NCBI RefSeq assembly: GCF_001908185.1
Contig: NZ_LGHM01000013.1
Coordinates: 1 to 64,000 of the forward strand
From: Bradyrhizobium sp. AS23.2
GTDB lineage: Bacteria > Pseudomonadota > Alphaproteobacteria > Rhizobiales > Xanthobacteraceae
Length of the DNA: 64,000 bases
Reading direction: 5' to 3'
Position 1 is the first letter of the stretch. Every line of letters starts with the position of its first letter. The notes beneath the pieces were generated by a model, which was not told where the DNA came from, made no database searches, and saw only the letters and a list, made by a program, of their open reading frames with translations. Of this stretch, positions 49,889-58,467 are shown in pieces. The translations under genes were made by a program, and so were the position numbers.

Positions 49889-50794
49889 TTATGGGGGCAT
49901 TTTTCGGGCCGAAACGGCCCGCAGGATGCCCGCCAGATCGGCGCTGGGTGGCCTGTCCACTGTTAACGCGGCGGCCGCCATCAAGGTTTCGATATCGCGG
50001 GCCTGCCCCTGTCCGGCCTCGACGATCAGGGCCCCGCCGGGCGCGAGCCGTTCGGCCGCCTGCGGAATCAGGGCGCGATAGGCGTCATAGCCATCATTGC
50101 CGCCGTCGAGCGCCAGATGCGGATCGTGCTCGCGCACCTCGATGCTCAGTTTCGGAATTTCCCCTGAGGGAATATAGGGCGGGTTCGACACGATGAGATC
50201 GAACGGGCCACGAAGCGCTGCCGCATAGGAGCAGGCGACGAAGCCGGCGCGGTCGGCGAGGCCGAGCGCAGCCGCGTTGTCGCGCGCGGTTTCGAGTGCC
50301 GTCAGGCTGACATCGGTGCCGACGCCGAACGCCTCGGGAATCTCGTGCAGCAGTGCGAGCAGGATGGCGCCCGATCCGACGCCGATATCAGCGATCCGCG
50401 GGCGCCGCCCGGATATCGTGAGCCCGCGAAAAATCTCGAGCGCCAGCTCGACCACGGTCTCGGTGTCCGGTCGCGGCACCAGCGTCGCCTCGGACAGGCG
50501 GAACGGCAGGCCCCAGAATTCCCGCGCGCCGAGAATGCGCGCGACCGGCTCATGCGCAAGCCGGCGCTGCGCATATCCTTCGAGCCGCGCGGCCTCCTCG
50601 GGCGTGAGTTGCCGCGCCGCCTGCGTGACCATGCCGGTCAGATCGAGCTCCAGCGCGGCGCCGACGAGCAGGCGCGCATCGAGGGCGGCCTCCTCGAGGC
50701 CGGCCGATTGCAGCCGCGCGGTGAGGGCGCGCCGCGCGCTCTCGATGCTGTTTCCGGAATCGCCTGTCGCCAATGGAGCCATCCTGCCTGGCAT
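49889..50794 (-). CDS. prmC: Peptide chain release factor N5-glutamine methyltransferase
   Basis: This 301-residue methyltransferase modifies the GGQ glutamine of RF1 and RF2. The N-terminal helical domain (about 15-90) is followed by the Rossmann domain with IADIGVGSGAILLALL near 140 and the catalytic VSNPPYIPSGE near 205, which is diagnostic for glutamine N5 methylation. Start is ATG 50794 or ATG 50782; the second has AGGCAGG abutting it. Its substrate gene prfA is 8 kb away on the same strand, separated by an inserted block. Confidence 0.93.
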   Translation of the reverse strand: MPGRMAPLATGDSGNSIESARRALTARLQSAGLEEAALDARLLVGAALELDLTGMVTQAARQLTPEEAARLEGYAQRRLAHEPVARILGAREFWGLPFRLSEATLVPRPDTETVVELALEIFRGLTISGRRPRIADIGVGSGAILLALLHEIPEAFGVGTDVSLTALETARDNAAALGLADRAGFVACSYAAALRGPFDLIVSNPPYIPSGEIPKLSIEVREHDPHLALDGGNDGYDAYRALIPQAAERLAPGGALIVEAGQGQARDIETLMAAAALTVDRPPSADLAGILRAVSARKMPP

Positions 50795-50872
50795 CGTGGA
50801 TAGATCGGCGGCATTGCTTGCGTCAACGGAAAGGAGCGCGTTTGATCGCACCTCGCGGCGAAGGAGGCATCC

Positions 50873-51298
50873 ATGACGGCTTATGACGATCAGAACGTCT
50901 TCGCAAAGATCCTGCGCGGCGAGATTCCCTGCTTCGAGGTGTTCAGGGACGACCGCAGCTTCGCCTTCCTCGACATCATGCCGCGCTCGCCCGGGCACAC
51001 GCTGGTCGTTCCCCGGGCGCCGGCGCGCGGCATCCTGGACATAGCGGATGACGATCTTGCTGCGGTCGCCCGGACCGCGAAGCGGATTGCGATTGCTGCG
51101 ATGAAGGCGTTCGATGCCGAGGGCATTATCCTCCAGCAGTTCAGCGAGCGGGCCAGCGGGCAGGTGGTCTTTCACCTGCACATGCACGTCATGCCGGTCA
51201 GGGCCGGCGTCGAACTGCTGCCGGCGCAGACGCGCAAGGAAGAGATGGCGGTGCTCGCTGAACAGGCCAAACGGATGATTGCGGCACTTGGTGGCTGA
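50873..51298 (+). CDS. HIT family nucleotide hydrolase
   Basis: This 141-residue histidine-triad protein has NVFAKILRGEIPCFEVFRDD at the start, FLDIMPRSPGHTLVVPR near 35 and the triad VFHLHMHVMP near 100, where the last His is the nucleophile. Such proteins hydrolyse AMP-lysine, adenosine phosphoramidates or similar. AAGGAGG precedes the ATG. It is divergent from prmC. Confidence 0.93.
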   Translation: MTAYDDQNVFAKILRGEIPCFEVFRDDRSFAFLDIMPRSPGHTLVVPRAPARGILDIADDDLAAVARTAKRIAIAAMKAFDAEGIILQQFSERASGQVVFHLHMHVMPVRAGVELLPAQTRKEEMAVLAEQAKRMIAALGG

Positions 51299-51495
51299 AC
51301 TTGGCGTCTGACTAGACCATGTACCATAGTGCGTGAGTCAGGCACGGCTGAAGTCTGCTTGTCTGCCATTAGGCGCCGAATAGCGAACGTCGCCGGAGGT
51401 AGAGCTGTTGCGACCCATCATCGCTACAAACTCGAGATTGACGAGTGCAGCTTCGCTCCACCCAAACTACCAGCCAGCGATCTTTCCTCGAACCT

Positions 51496-52440
51496 TCATG
51501 ATTTCTTGTTCAGGGGGCGGGGTCGAAGAGGGTAGCCAATCGGACATTCGAGCGCGGCATGATCCCAGCGTCCGGTATCAGCTGCCGCCCGATAGGTGCT
51601 TTGCAGAAACGCCATGAGCGTCGCCTCCGGCTCGCTCGATTTTCGCACAAGATCGTAGGGCAGGAGATATTCGCCGAGCTTCTGATCGAAGTATGCGCCC
51701 GCCGGCATTACCTGTTCGTCAGCAAAGCCATTCGGGGTGGGATAGGCATAGGAGTAGAAAGCCGCAAAGTCTGTACCACCTCCGCCCGGCCAAAAGCCGG
51801 CGGATGAGACCTCGTCGCTGTAGGCCTCGCGGGTCACAACGTCCGGCAAACCCGGGACGCCACCCGGGTGAAGCGGAGCGGGACGCCCAGAGAAGCGCGT
51901 CACCGCGAGATCGAAGCTGCCCCAGAAGAGATGGACCGGACTGACCTTCCCGGTGAACCCCGTCCGAAACCGATAGAACACTCCGTTGATCGCGACGAGG
52001 GCGCTGAAGAACCGCCTCACGGCGTCTGCGTCGTAGGGCCTGATTTGGCGGTCCTCCCTGAACGGGATCGGATCTGGGACTTCACTGGGCCGAGCGTCGA
52101 ATTCTGGTGTTCCGCCGAGATGTCTTACCAAATCACAGAACCGGGCGTGAAATTCGGCGACGGACATTCGCCCGAGCGGCATTTCAGCCCGGCACCCATC
52201 AGCTGCCTCTCCGATCAGGACATGACGGGAGAGATCGAAGACGATCTCGATACCTGATGCGTCTGGAATCAGCGAAGTCGTGAGCCCGCGTGCATTCACG
52301 TAGAAGGTCGCGTGCCAGGAATGGTTGACCCACGCCGTTCTCGCGAGCCTATACTTGCCGACAATCTGGCAATACAAATGAAGCGCGGAGCAGGTTTCGC
52401 GCCATGCCTCGAAGGGGATCTCCGGCCAGACCGCGCTCAT
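51496..52440 (-). CDS. DUF5996 family protein
   Basis: This 314-residue protein opens with WPEIPFEAWRETCSALHLYC and contains TAWVNHSWHATFYVNARGL near 35, LFWGSFDLAVTRFSGRPAP near 180 and FYSYAYPTPNGF near 230, the blocks of DUF5996. Function is unknown. A GGGAGGAAACGCT ribosome binding site supports ATG 52440. It is a single gene inside the block that separates prfA from prmC. Confidence 0.85.
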   Translation of the reverse strand: MSAVWPEIPFEAWRETCSALHLYCQIVGKYRLARTAWVNHSWHATFYVNARGLTTSLIPDASGIEIVFDLSRHVLIGEAADGCRAEMPLGRMSVAEFHARFCDLVRHLGGTPEFDARPSEVPDPIPFREDRQIRPYDADAVRRFFSALVAINGVFYRFRTGFTGKVSPVHLFWGSFDLAVTRFSGRPAPLHPGGVPGLPDVVTREAYSDEVSSAGFWPGGGGTDFAAFYSYAYPTPNGFADEQVMPAGAYFDQKLGEYLLPYDLVRKSSEPEATLMAFLQSTYRAAADTGRWDHAALECPIGYPLRPRPLNKKS

Positions 52441-52502
52441 AGCGTTTCCTCCCTTATGTTCGGTTCGGCTTGGGCAAGACCTCGCCTCGGCTACAGGCGA
52501 CC

Positions 52503-52583
52503 CTGTGTCCGCTTTGGGCACAAGGCGACGTTCCGGGGCGGGGGCCGCGTGTCCGCTTTACCCTCGAAAGCAAACATCCCGGA
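52503..52583. repeat. Diverged tandem TGTCCGCTTT repeat
   Basis: TGTCCGCTTTGGGCACAAGG at 52505 and TGTCCGCTTTACCCTCGAAA at 52550 are two units of a dispersed Bradyrhizobium repeat that is often mis-called as short proteins. It lies upstream of the DUF5996 gene and downstream of livF. Confidence 0.6.
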
Positions 52584-52600
52584 TTTTATGGGTACACGCC

Positions 52601-53299
52601 CTAGACGCCAAGGTAGCGCTGGAGCAATTCCGGCTGGGCCTTGAGCTCCTGCGCCGGGCCCTCGTGCACGATGTGGCCATTGTTGATGATGTAGATCCGC
52701 CTCGCCAGCGCCAGCGTCGCCGCCAGGTTCTGCTCGACCAGCACGATGGTCTGGCCGGCGGCCGCGAGCTCGCGGCAGGCCTTGACGAGATCGTGGACGA
52801 TGACGGGGGCAAGCCCCTCGAACGGCTCGTCCAGCAGCACGATCTTGGGATCCCGCACCAGCGCCCGCGCGATCGCGAGCATCTGCTGCTCGCCGCCGGA
52901 GAGCTCGGTGCCGCGGTTGTTGCGCCGCTCCTTGAGCCGCGGAAACATCTCGTAGATGCGGCCGAGCGGCCAGCGCTTCGGCGCGGTGATCCCGGCGAGG
53001 ACGATGTTCTCCTCCACCGACAGGCTGCCGAAGATGCGGCGCTCCTCGTGCACGAGCTGCATTCCCGCCTGCGCGATCTTGTGGCTCCTGCGTCCGGCGA
53101 TGTCGATGCCGTCGAACTTCACGGTGCCGCTGCGCGGCGTCACGACACCCATCAGGCTTTTCAGTGTCGTGCTCTTGCCGGCGCCGTTGCGGCCGAGCAG
53201 CGCCACCACCTCGTGACGCTCGACGTGCATGGCGACGTCGAACAGGATGTGGGAATCCCCGTAGTAGCTGTTCAGGCCGTTGACCTCGATCAGGCTCAT
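52601..53299 (-). CDS. livF: Branched-chain amino acid-type ABC transporter ATPase (LivF)
   Basis: This 232-residue ATPase has Walker A GRNGAGKSTTLKSLMG near 38, the signature ELSGGEQQMLAIARAL near 135 and Walker B KIVLLDEPFEG near 155. LivF-type features (VNGLNSYYGDSHILFDV, then HEERRIFGSLSVEENI) are clear. Its ATG overlaps the stop of the fused LivM-LivG gene by four bases. The transported substrate is unknown; the family covers amino acids, amides, urea and aromatic acids. Confidence 0.92.
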   Translation of the reverse strand: MSLIEVNGLNSYYGDSHILFDVAMHVERHEVVALLGRNGAGKSTTLKSLMGVVTPRSGTVKFDGIDIAGRRSHKIAQAGMQLVHEERRIFGSLSVEENIVLAGITAPKRWPLGRIYEMFPRLKERRNNRGTELSGGEQQMLAIARALVRDPKIVLLDEPFEGLAPVIVHDLVKACRELAAAGQTIVLVEQNLAATLALARRIYIINNGHIVHEGPAQELKAQPELLQRYLGV

Positions 53300-55143
53300 G
53301 CGGCGATCTCTCCGTGCACGCCGCCGAGATAGGCTTCCTGCACTGCGGCGTTGGTCCTGATTTCCTCCGGCGTGCCGTCGAGCAGCACCCGGCCCTCCTG
53401 CAGCACGGTCACGCGCTCGACCAGCTCGAACAGCGAATCCATGTCGTGGTCGATGATGATCATGGTGCGGCCGCGCGCGATCGATTTGAGCAGTCTGACG
53501 GTCTCGACCCGTTCGCGGGGGCTCATGCCGGCGAGCGGCTCGTCGAGCAGCAGCAGGCGCGGCGAGGTGGCGAGCGCAAGCCCAATCTCCAGCCTGCGCT
53601 TCTCGCCATAGGCGAGCTCGGCGACCTGCGTGTCGGCACGGCCTGTCAGGTTGACCAGCGCGAGCGTGTGCTCCACCTGCTCCGTCAGGCCCTTGACGCC
53701 TGGGAGCTTGCGGAACAGATCGAGCCGGAACTTTCCGCGCAGCTCGGCGAGCGCTGCGATCGTCAGGTTCTGCCGCACCGTCAGTCCGGTGAAGAGCTGG
53801 TTGACCTGGTAGCTCTTGGTGAGTCCGAGCTGGCAAACCTCGGTGACCCTCAATCCCGTGATGTCCCGTCCCTCGAACACGATCTGGCCCGAGGTCGGCG
53901 GAATCTCGCAGGTCAGCATCTTGAAGAAGGTCGATTTGCCGGCGCCGTTGGGGCCGATGATCCCGCGCAGCTCGCCCTGATTGACGCTGAAATCGATGTC
54001 GCTGTTGGCGACGAGACCGCCATAGCGCTTGGTGAGGCCGGTGGCTTTCAGGATCGGACCGGAATAGGCGGGGTGCTCGACCTGCTTGGCCAGCATCGGC
54101 GCCGGAGCAGGTTGTCGCGCGGCCTCGGCGTCCGCGGCCTGTTGCTCCGCTTCCGCATCCTTCCGCGCCCGTTTGCCGGACACAAGACGATAGAGGTCCG
54201 CAAGACCGCCGACGATGCCGCCGCGCAGGAAGCAGACCAGCAGCACGAACACCACGCCCAGCACGAGCTTCCAGGTCGCTCCCAGGTCGAGTGCTGCCTG
54301 CAGAAAATCCTGAAGGAAGAGCCAGACGGCCGCGCCGACGAGCGGTCCGAACAGCGTGCCTCGACCACCAATGGCGGTCTGCATCACGAGCTGGCCGGAG
54401 GTGTCGAAGGTGAAGGCGTCGGGCGGCATGAAGGCCTGGAGCACGCCGAGCAGGCCGCCGGCGAAGCCCGCGTAAGCCGCGGCGATCACGAAGGCGGTCA
54501 GCTTGTAGCCGTGGATGTTGTGGCCGACCGCAGTGGCGCGCAGCGGATTGTCCCTGACAGCGCTGAGGATGGCGCCGACCGGGGAGCGCACGATCCTGAG
54601 CGCGATGATGACGCCGACGAAGTAGCACAGCGCGATGAACTGATAGAGCGACCAGCCGTCGGTGAAGTGAATGGTGGTGAAGCCGAGATTGAAGCTCGGC
54701 ATCGGCACGCCAGGCAGGCCGTTCTCGCCGCCGGTGAAATCCGAGAGCGGATTGAACTCGACGAAGAAGAACACCTCCGCGATCGCCACGGTGATCATAG
54801 CGAAGTAGATGCCGGTGCGGCGCAGCGCGATCAGGCCGACCAGATAGCCGGTCGCAGCTGCCGCGATCATGCCGATGATCAGCGCGCCCAGCACGTTGCC
54901 GAAGCCGGCGCGGGTCAGGAGGTAAGCGGCGACGAAGCCGCCGGTGCCGTAGAAGGCGGACTGGCCGAACGACAACAGGCCGGTGAAGCCGAACAGGATG
55001 TCGAAGCCGAGACCGAACAGGCCCCAGACCAGGATCCGGTTCACCGTGTTCGGCGCGAAGCCGAGATGAGGCAGCACGAAGGGAGCCACGATCAGCCCGA
55101 TGGCCGTCAGTGTCTCGATCAGGTACGGGCGTTGCTTGAGCAT
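53296..55143 (-). CDS. Fused ABC permease-ATPase (LivM-LivG)
   Basis: This single 615-residue frame joins two usually separate proteins. Residues 1-335 are a LivM permease with about ten helices (ILFGFTGLLSFGQSAFYGTG near 50, the EAA-like AVRDNPLRATAVG near 190). A charged linker, about 336-365, is rich in Glu, Ala and Gln. Residues about 375-612 are a LivG ATPase with GPNGAGKSTFFKMLTC (Walker A), AELAYGEKRRLEIGLAL (a LivG-type variant signature) and LLLLDEPLAGM (Walker B). No start codon with a ribosome binding site is seen at the junction, so it is translated as one chain. Confidence 0.92.
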   Translation of the reverse strand: MLKQRPYLIETLTAIGLIVAPFVLPHLGFAPNTVNRILVWGLFGLGFDILFGFTGLLSFGQSAFYGTGGFVAAYLLTRAGFGNVLGALIIGMIAAAATGYLVGLIALRRTGIYFAMITVAIAEVFFFVEFNPLSDFTGGENGLPGVPMPSFNLGFTTIHFTDGWSLYQFIALCYFVGVIIALRIVRSPVGAILSAVRDNPLRATAVGHNIHGYKLTAFVIAAAYAGFAGGLLGVLQAFMPPDAFTFDTSGQLVMQTAIGGRGTLFGPLVGAAVWLFLQDFLQAALDLGATWKLVLGVVFVLLVCFLRGGIVGGLADLYRLVSGKRARKDAEAEQQAADAEAARQPAPAPMLAKQVEHPAYSGPILKATGLTKRYGGLVANSDIDFSVNQGELRGIIGPNGAGKSTFFKMLTCEIPPTSGQIVFEGRDITGLRVTEVCQLGLTKSYQVNQLFTGLTVRQNLTIAALAELRGKFRLDLFRKLPGVKGLTEQVEHTLALVNLTGRADTQVAELAYGEKRRLEIGLALATSPRLLLLDEPLAGMSPRERVETVRLLKSIARGRTMIIIDHDMDSLFELVERVTVLQEGRVLLDGTPEEIRTNAAVQEAYLGGVHGEIAA

Positions 55144-55154
55144 CAGGGGATCAC

Positions 55155-56030
55155 TTATTCGCGGCCCTGCACGCCGAGCAGGCCATGCGGTCGCACCACG
55201 AGCACGAGCGTCATCGCCGCAAACAGCATCGCATAGGCGTAGCCGGGGTTGAACATGGAGGTGATGCTGATGATCTCGCCGGCGATCAGGCCGCCCAGGA
55301 TGGCGCCTGGGAACGAGCCGACGCCGCCGATCACCACCACCACGAAGGTCTCGACGAGGATGTCGTCGCCAACGCCCGGCGTCAGCGAGACCACCGGCGC
55401 ATTGATGATGCCGGCAAAGCCCGCAGCCATCGCGCCGATGCCGAACACGACCATGAAGACGCGGTAGACGTTGATGCCGAGCGAATCCACCATGACGGAA
55501 TCCTCGATGCCGGCACGCACGATCATGCCGAGGCGGGTCCGGTAGAGAACGAGGAACAGCGCACTGAGCGCGATCGCGACGATGCCCACCACGGCGAGGC
55601 GGTAGGTCGGATAGTACATGAAGCCGAGATTGGTGATGCCCTGGAACAGCGCCGGCGGCGGAACGATCTGCGACTGGCTCGAGAAGATCAGGCGCACGAC
55701 CTCGACGAAGCAGATGCCGAGCCCGAAGGTCACGAGCAGCTGATCCTCGTGCGGGCGATGATAGAAATGGCGGATGATGACGCGTTCCATCAGAACGCCG
55801 AGCAGCATCACGAACAGGGAGCCGGCGATGACGGCAACAGTGAACGAACCCGTATACTGGTATGCGACGAAGCCGGCATAGCCGCCGATCATGAACATCG
55901 CGCCATGCGCGAGGTTGAGCACGCCGAGCGTGCCGTAAATGATGGTCAGGCCGGAGCTGATCAGTGCGAGCAGTGCGCCGAGCGCGAGCCCGTTGAAGAG
56001 TTGAGAAACGAGATTGGGCCAACTAATCAT
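55155..56030 (-). CDS. livH: Branched-chain amino acid-type ABC permease (LivH)
   Basis: This 291-residue membrane protein has about eight helices with the LivH signatures ALLALISSGLTIIYGTLGVL at the N-terminus, LNLAHGAMFMIGGY near 40 and the cytoplasmic GIEDSVMVDSLGINVYR near 180. It pairs with the permease half of the fused protein 11 bp downstream. A terminator-like hairpin upstream separates it from the binding-protein gene. Confidence 0.92.
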   Translation of the reverse strand: MISWPNLVSQLFNGLALGALLALISSGLTIIYGTLGVLNLAHGAMFMIGGYAGFVAYQYTGSFTVAVIAGSLFVMLLGVLMERVIIRHFYHRPHEDQLLVTFGLGICFVEVVRLIFSSQSQIVPPPALFQGITNLGFMYYPTYRLAVVGIVAIALSALFLVLYRTRLGMIVRAGIEDSVMVDSLGINVYRVFMVVFGIGAMAAGFAGIINAPVVSLTPGVGDDILVETFVVVVIGGVGSFPGAILGGLIAGEIISITSMFNPGYAYAMLFAAMTLVLVVRPHGLLGVQGRE

Positions 56031-56063
56031 GCAATGATCGCGGTTGCGACGCGCGCGAGCTGC

Positions 56064-56111
56064 GTCAAAAAAGGTGACGCCGCAGGAGCAGGAAGCGACC
56101 TACGGCGTCAC
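56064..56111 (-). terminator. Attenuating terminator between binding protein and permease genes
   Basis: The 9-bp stem GTGACGCCG / CGGCGTCAC with a 20-base loop runs on the minus strand into TTTTTTGACG. Being inside the operon after the substrate-binding gene, it would raise binding protein relative to membrane components, as in many ABC operons. Confidence 0.7.
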
Positions 56112-56127
56112 AGGGGTTAGCTCGGGC

Positions 56128-57474
56128 TCAGGTGTAGTCGCCGAGATGGCAGCCGAAGGCGTCCGGCTTCTGCATCAGGCCTTCACCCGGGACGATCTCG
56201 ACGACGTCGTACCAGTCTTCCTTGTTCTTCATGTCCTTTTGCTGCTTGCCCTTCACGATGATCACCGGACGGACGCACTGATGGTCCTCGGGCCGGTAAT
56301 GCACGTCGCCGACCAGGGAGGGCAGGGTCTCGCCCTTCTCATAGGCCTTGATCACGTCGGGCGGATCGAAGCTGCCGGCCTCCTCGCACATGCGGGCCCA
56401 GTGCGCGAAGCTGACATAGGCATTCTCCGCGCCCCATTCCGGCTTGTAGCCGTACTTCTTCTCGAAGGCCGCGTTGAACATTTTGGCCAGCGGGAACTTG
56501 TCCTCGATCGTCCACCAATAGTCGGTGGCGGCGTAGACGCCCTGCATCAGGCCGCCGGTCTCGCGCGCGATGAAGGGCACCTGGTAGGGGACGACCAGCT
56601 TCATCTTGTCGAGCACGCCGAACTGCTTGGCCTGCTGGGTCGACAGCACCGCGTCGTGGCCCCAGTTGACGTTGATCAGCACGTCGGCGCCGGAATTCGC
56701 GACGTTCAGCAGGTATGAGGAATAGTCGGGCGCGCCGAGCGGCGCGACCTGGTTGGTCGCGGTGGTCCAGCCGGTAGTCGCGAGGAAGTCCTGCATCGAC
56801 TTGGTGACGGTGTGGCCGTAGGTGTAGTCCGGCGTGAGGTAGGCCGCCTTTTTGTTCTTGCCGAACTCCTTCACCATCACCGGTCCGATCGCCGCGGCTG
56901 CGGTCTGGCCGAAGAAGTTCTGGCGGAAGCCGTAGCGAACGCAGTCCTTGCCGGTGGTGTCGTTCGAGCCGGAGATGCCGCACACGAACAGCACGTGCTC
57001 GCGCTGGGCCAGCTTGTTCAGCGCGACCGCAACGGCGCTCGACGTGCCGCCGGTGATCATGATGGCCTTGTTCTCGCTGACGAAGCGCTGCTGCGCCTGC
57101 ACCGCCTCGTTGGGCTTGGCCGCGGAATCCGCAACGCCGAACGTCAGTTCCTTGCCGAGCACGCCCTTGCTGGTCTTCGGCGAGATCTTCTTGATCAGCT
57201 CGTGACCTTCGTTGATGTGCTCGATCGCGAGCTGATAGCCCTTGAGCTCGTCTTCGCCCTGCACGGCATAGGTTCCGGTGCGCGGCACGGAGATTCCGAT
57301 GAAGGCGGAGGAACCAGAAACGCCCGCGGGGTAGGTGCCGATCGCCGCCTTGTCCTCGGCAAATGCCGGCATCGCGGGCAGCATCGAGCCGCCAATGATG
57401 CCTGCGGTGCTCTGGAGCAGGCCGCGGCGTGAGATGCCGCGGCCGAGGCCACGGCGGATGAGATTGTCAGTCAT
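56128..57474 (-). CDS. Tat-exported ABC transporter substrate-binding protein (type 1, amide/aromatic branch)
   Basis: This 448-residue periplasmic protein begins with a twin-arginine signal (GISRRGLLQSTAGIIGGSM), cleaved near AFAED at residue 40. The mature part is a Peripla_BP_6 fold (FIGISVPRTGTYAVQGEDEL, TTGKDCVRYGFRQNFFG, YLTPDYTYGHTV). Length exceeds LivJ (about 370) and is closer to the amide, urea or aromatic-acid binders. Folding before Tat export suggests a cofactor or fast folding. GGAGGAAACGACC supports ATG 57474. It heads the livH-livMG-livF operon. Confidence 0.9.
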   Translation of the reverse strand: MTDNLIRRGLGRGISRRGLLQSTAGIIGGSMLPAMPAFAEDKAAIGTYPAGVSGSSAFIGISVPRTGTYAVQGEDELKGYQLAIEHINEGHELIKKISPKTSKGVLGKELTFGVADSAAKPNEAVQAQQRFVSENKAIMITGGTSSAVAVALNKLAQREHVLFVCGISGSNDTTGKDCVRYGFRQNFFGQTAAAAIGPVMVKEFGKNKKAAYLTPDYTYGHTVTKSMQDFLATTGWTTATNQVAPLGAPDYSSYLLNVANSGADVLINVNWGHDAVLSTQQAKQFGVLDKMKLVVPYQVPFIARETGGLMQGVYAATDYWWTIEDKFPLAKMFNAAFEKKYGYKPEWGAENAYVSFAHWARMCEEAGSFDPPDVIKAYEKGETLPSLVGDVHYRPEDHQCVRPVIIVKGKQQKDMKNKEDWYDVVEIVPGEGLMQKPDAFGCHLGDYT

Positions 57475-57665
57475 GGTCGTTTCCTCCGAACATCGGTCTT
57501 GTTTCTTAGGGCCAAACACGACCTGTCCGGCGGCAGACGGCTTCGCTTGGCCTGTTGCGCCGGGCACGTCACATCCGCGTGTAACTCTTGGTCGTAAGCA
57601 TTGCTTGTGAAGACCTTCTGTCAATTTCGCCTTTGGTCGAACGACGAAAATTATGTCGTGAAAAC

Positions 57666-57682
57666 ATATCGGATCACGATAT
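57666..57682. promoter_or_regulatory. Palindrome ATATCG-N5-CGATAT in the divergent gap
   Basis: ATATCGGATCACGATAT is a perfect 6-5-6 inverted repeat in an AT-rich patch between the transporter operon and the alpha-CTD-like gene. It is 45 bp upstream of ATG 57728 and 191 bp upstream of the transporter start. A dimeric regulator, possibly the nearby MarR protein, could bind it. Confidence 0.5.
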
Positions 57683-57727
57683 ATATTAGTCTTTGTGAGT
57701 ACGAGGCTGACGGATTCGGCGAGAGAA

Positions 57728-58345
57728 ATGGCGCGGCAGACGACAGTGGCGGGTGCCCGGAAACAACAAGCCTGGCCGCAAGAGGCGGAGAGGCAAGAGG
57801 CCGGGTGGCCTGCGGGTGAGGTGAACGACCAACGCGCGCCGCCGCAGTCCGGCGATGCCTCCCGCATGCCCGAGCCGCGCAGCCGGCCTGCCGGCTGGCG
57901 CGGGCCGACCACAGGTTCCCTTCAGACGAAGCGTGCGCCCGGCCCGATGAAGAAGCTGAGTGTGCGCGCCCAGAATGTTCTGAAGGAACTCGCAGTCGAA
58001 CTTGCCGGCGAACAGCCGCCGAAGGGGACGTGGTCGCCCTCGCGCGAGCTGCTGCTGGCGCTGACGGCCGAGCGCCTCGCGACCGCACGCAACTGCGGAC
58101 CACACACGATGCGGGAGATCATCGACTGGGCGCAGGGCTGCGGCGTCACCATCAAGCCCGTGATCCGGCGCGGCGGCTCGCTGTCGGAGATGTGGACGGA
58201 ATTGATCGCAAATGCGTCGGCAGGTGCCTTGACCAGCGCCGAGATCGTCAGCGCGCTCCAGCGCTCGATCCGGCGGAAGAGCGTCCGCATCCCGATCGCG
58301 TTTCAGGTCATCCTGGTGAAGATCCTGCTGTCGAGCTTCGAATAG
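57728..58345 (+). CDS. Protein with RNA polymerase alpha-CTD-like domain
   Basis: This protein of about 205 residues has a low-complexity N-terminal 70 residues rich in Ala, Arg, Gln and Pro. About residues 75-150 resemble the RNA polymerase alpha C-terminal domain: LSVRAQNVLK aligns with LTVRSANCLK, and NCGPHTMREIIDWAQGCG with NLGKKSLTEIKDVLASRG. The Arg and Asn that contact DNA and sigma, and the following Gly, are retained. A further helical tail (150-205) follows. There is no other RpoA domain. Start is uncertain: GTG 57695, ATG 57728 (GAGAGAA before it) or ATG 57947. It may act as a regulator of the divergent transporter. Role is inference. Confidence 0.65.
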   Translation: MARQTTVAGARKQQAWPQEAERQEAGWPAGEVNDQRAPPQSGDASRMPEPRSRPAGWRGPTTGSLQTKRAPGPMKKLSVRAQNVLKELAVELAGEQPPKGTWSPSRELLLALTAERLATARNCGPHTMREIIDWAQGCGVTIKPVIRRGGSLSEMWTELIANASAGALTSAEIVSALQRSIRRKSVRIPIAFQVILVKILLSSFE

Positions 58346-58467
58346 GCCGCTCTCGAGGCGCCGATAAATGTGCATCCGCGGCGCACGTTGGTTGGCTCCA
58401 CGTGTCCTTCCTTGCTAGTCTCGATAGCCGCCCGCTGCACCGGTGGGCTCGACGTCGAAGGCAGGGA

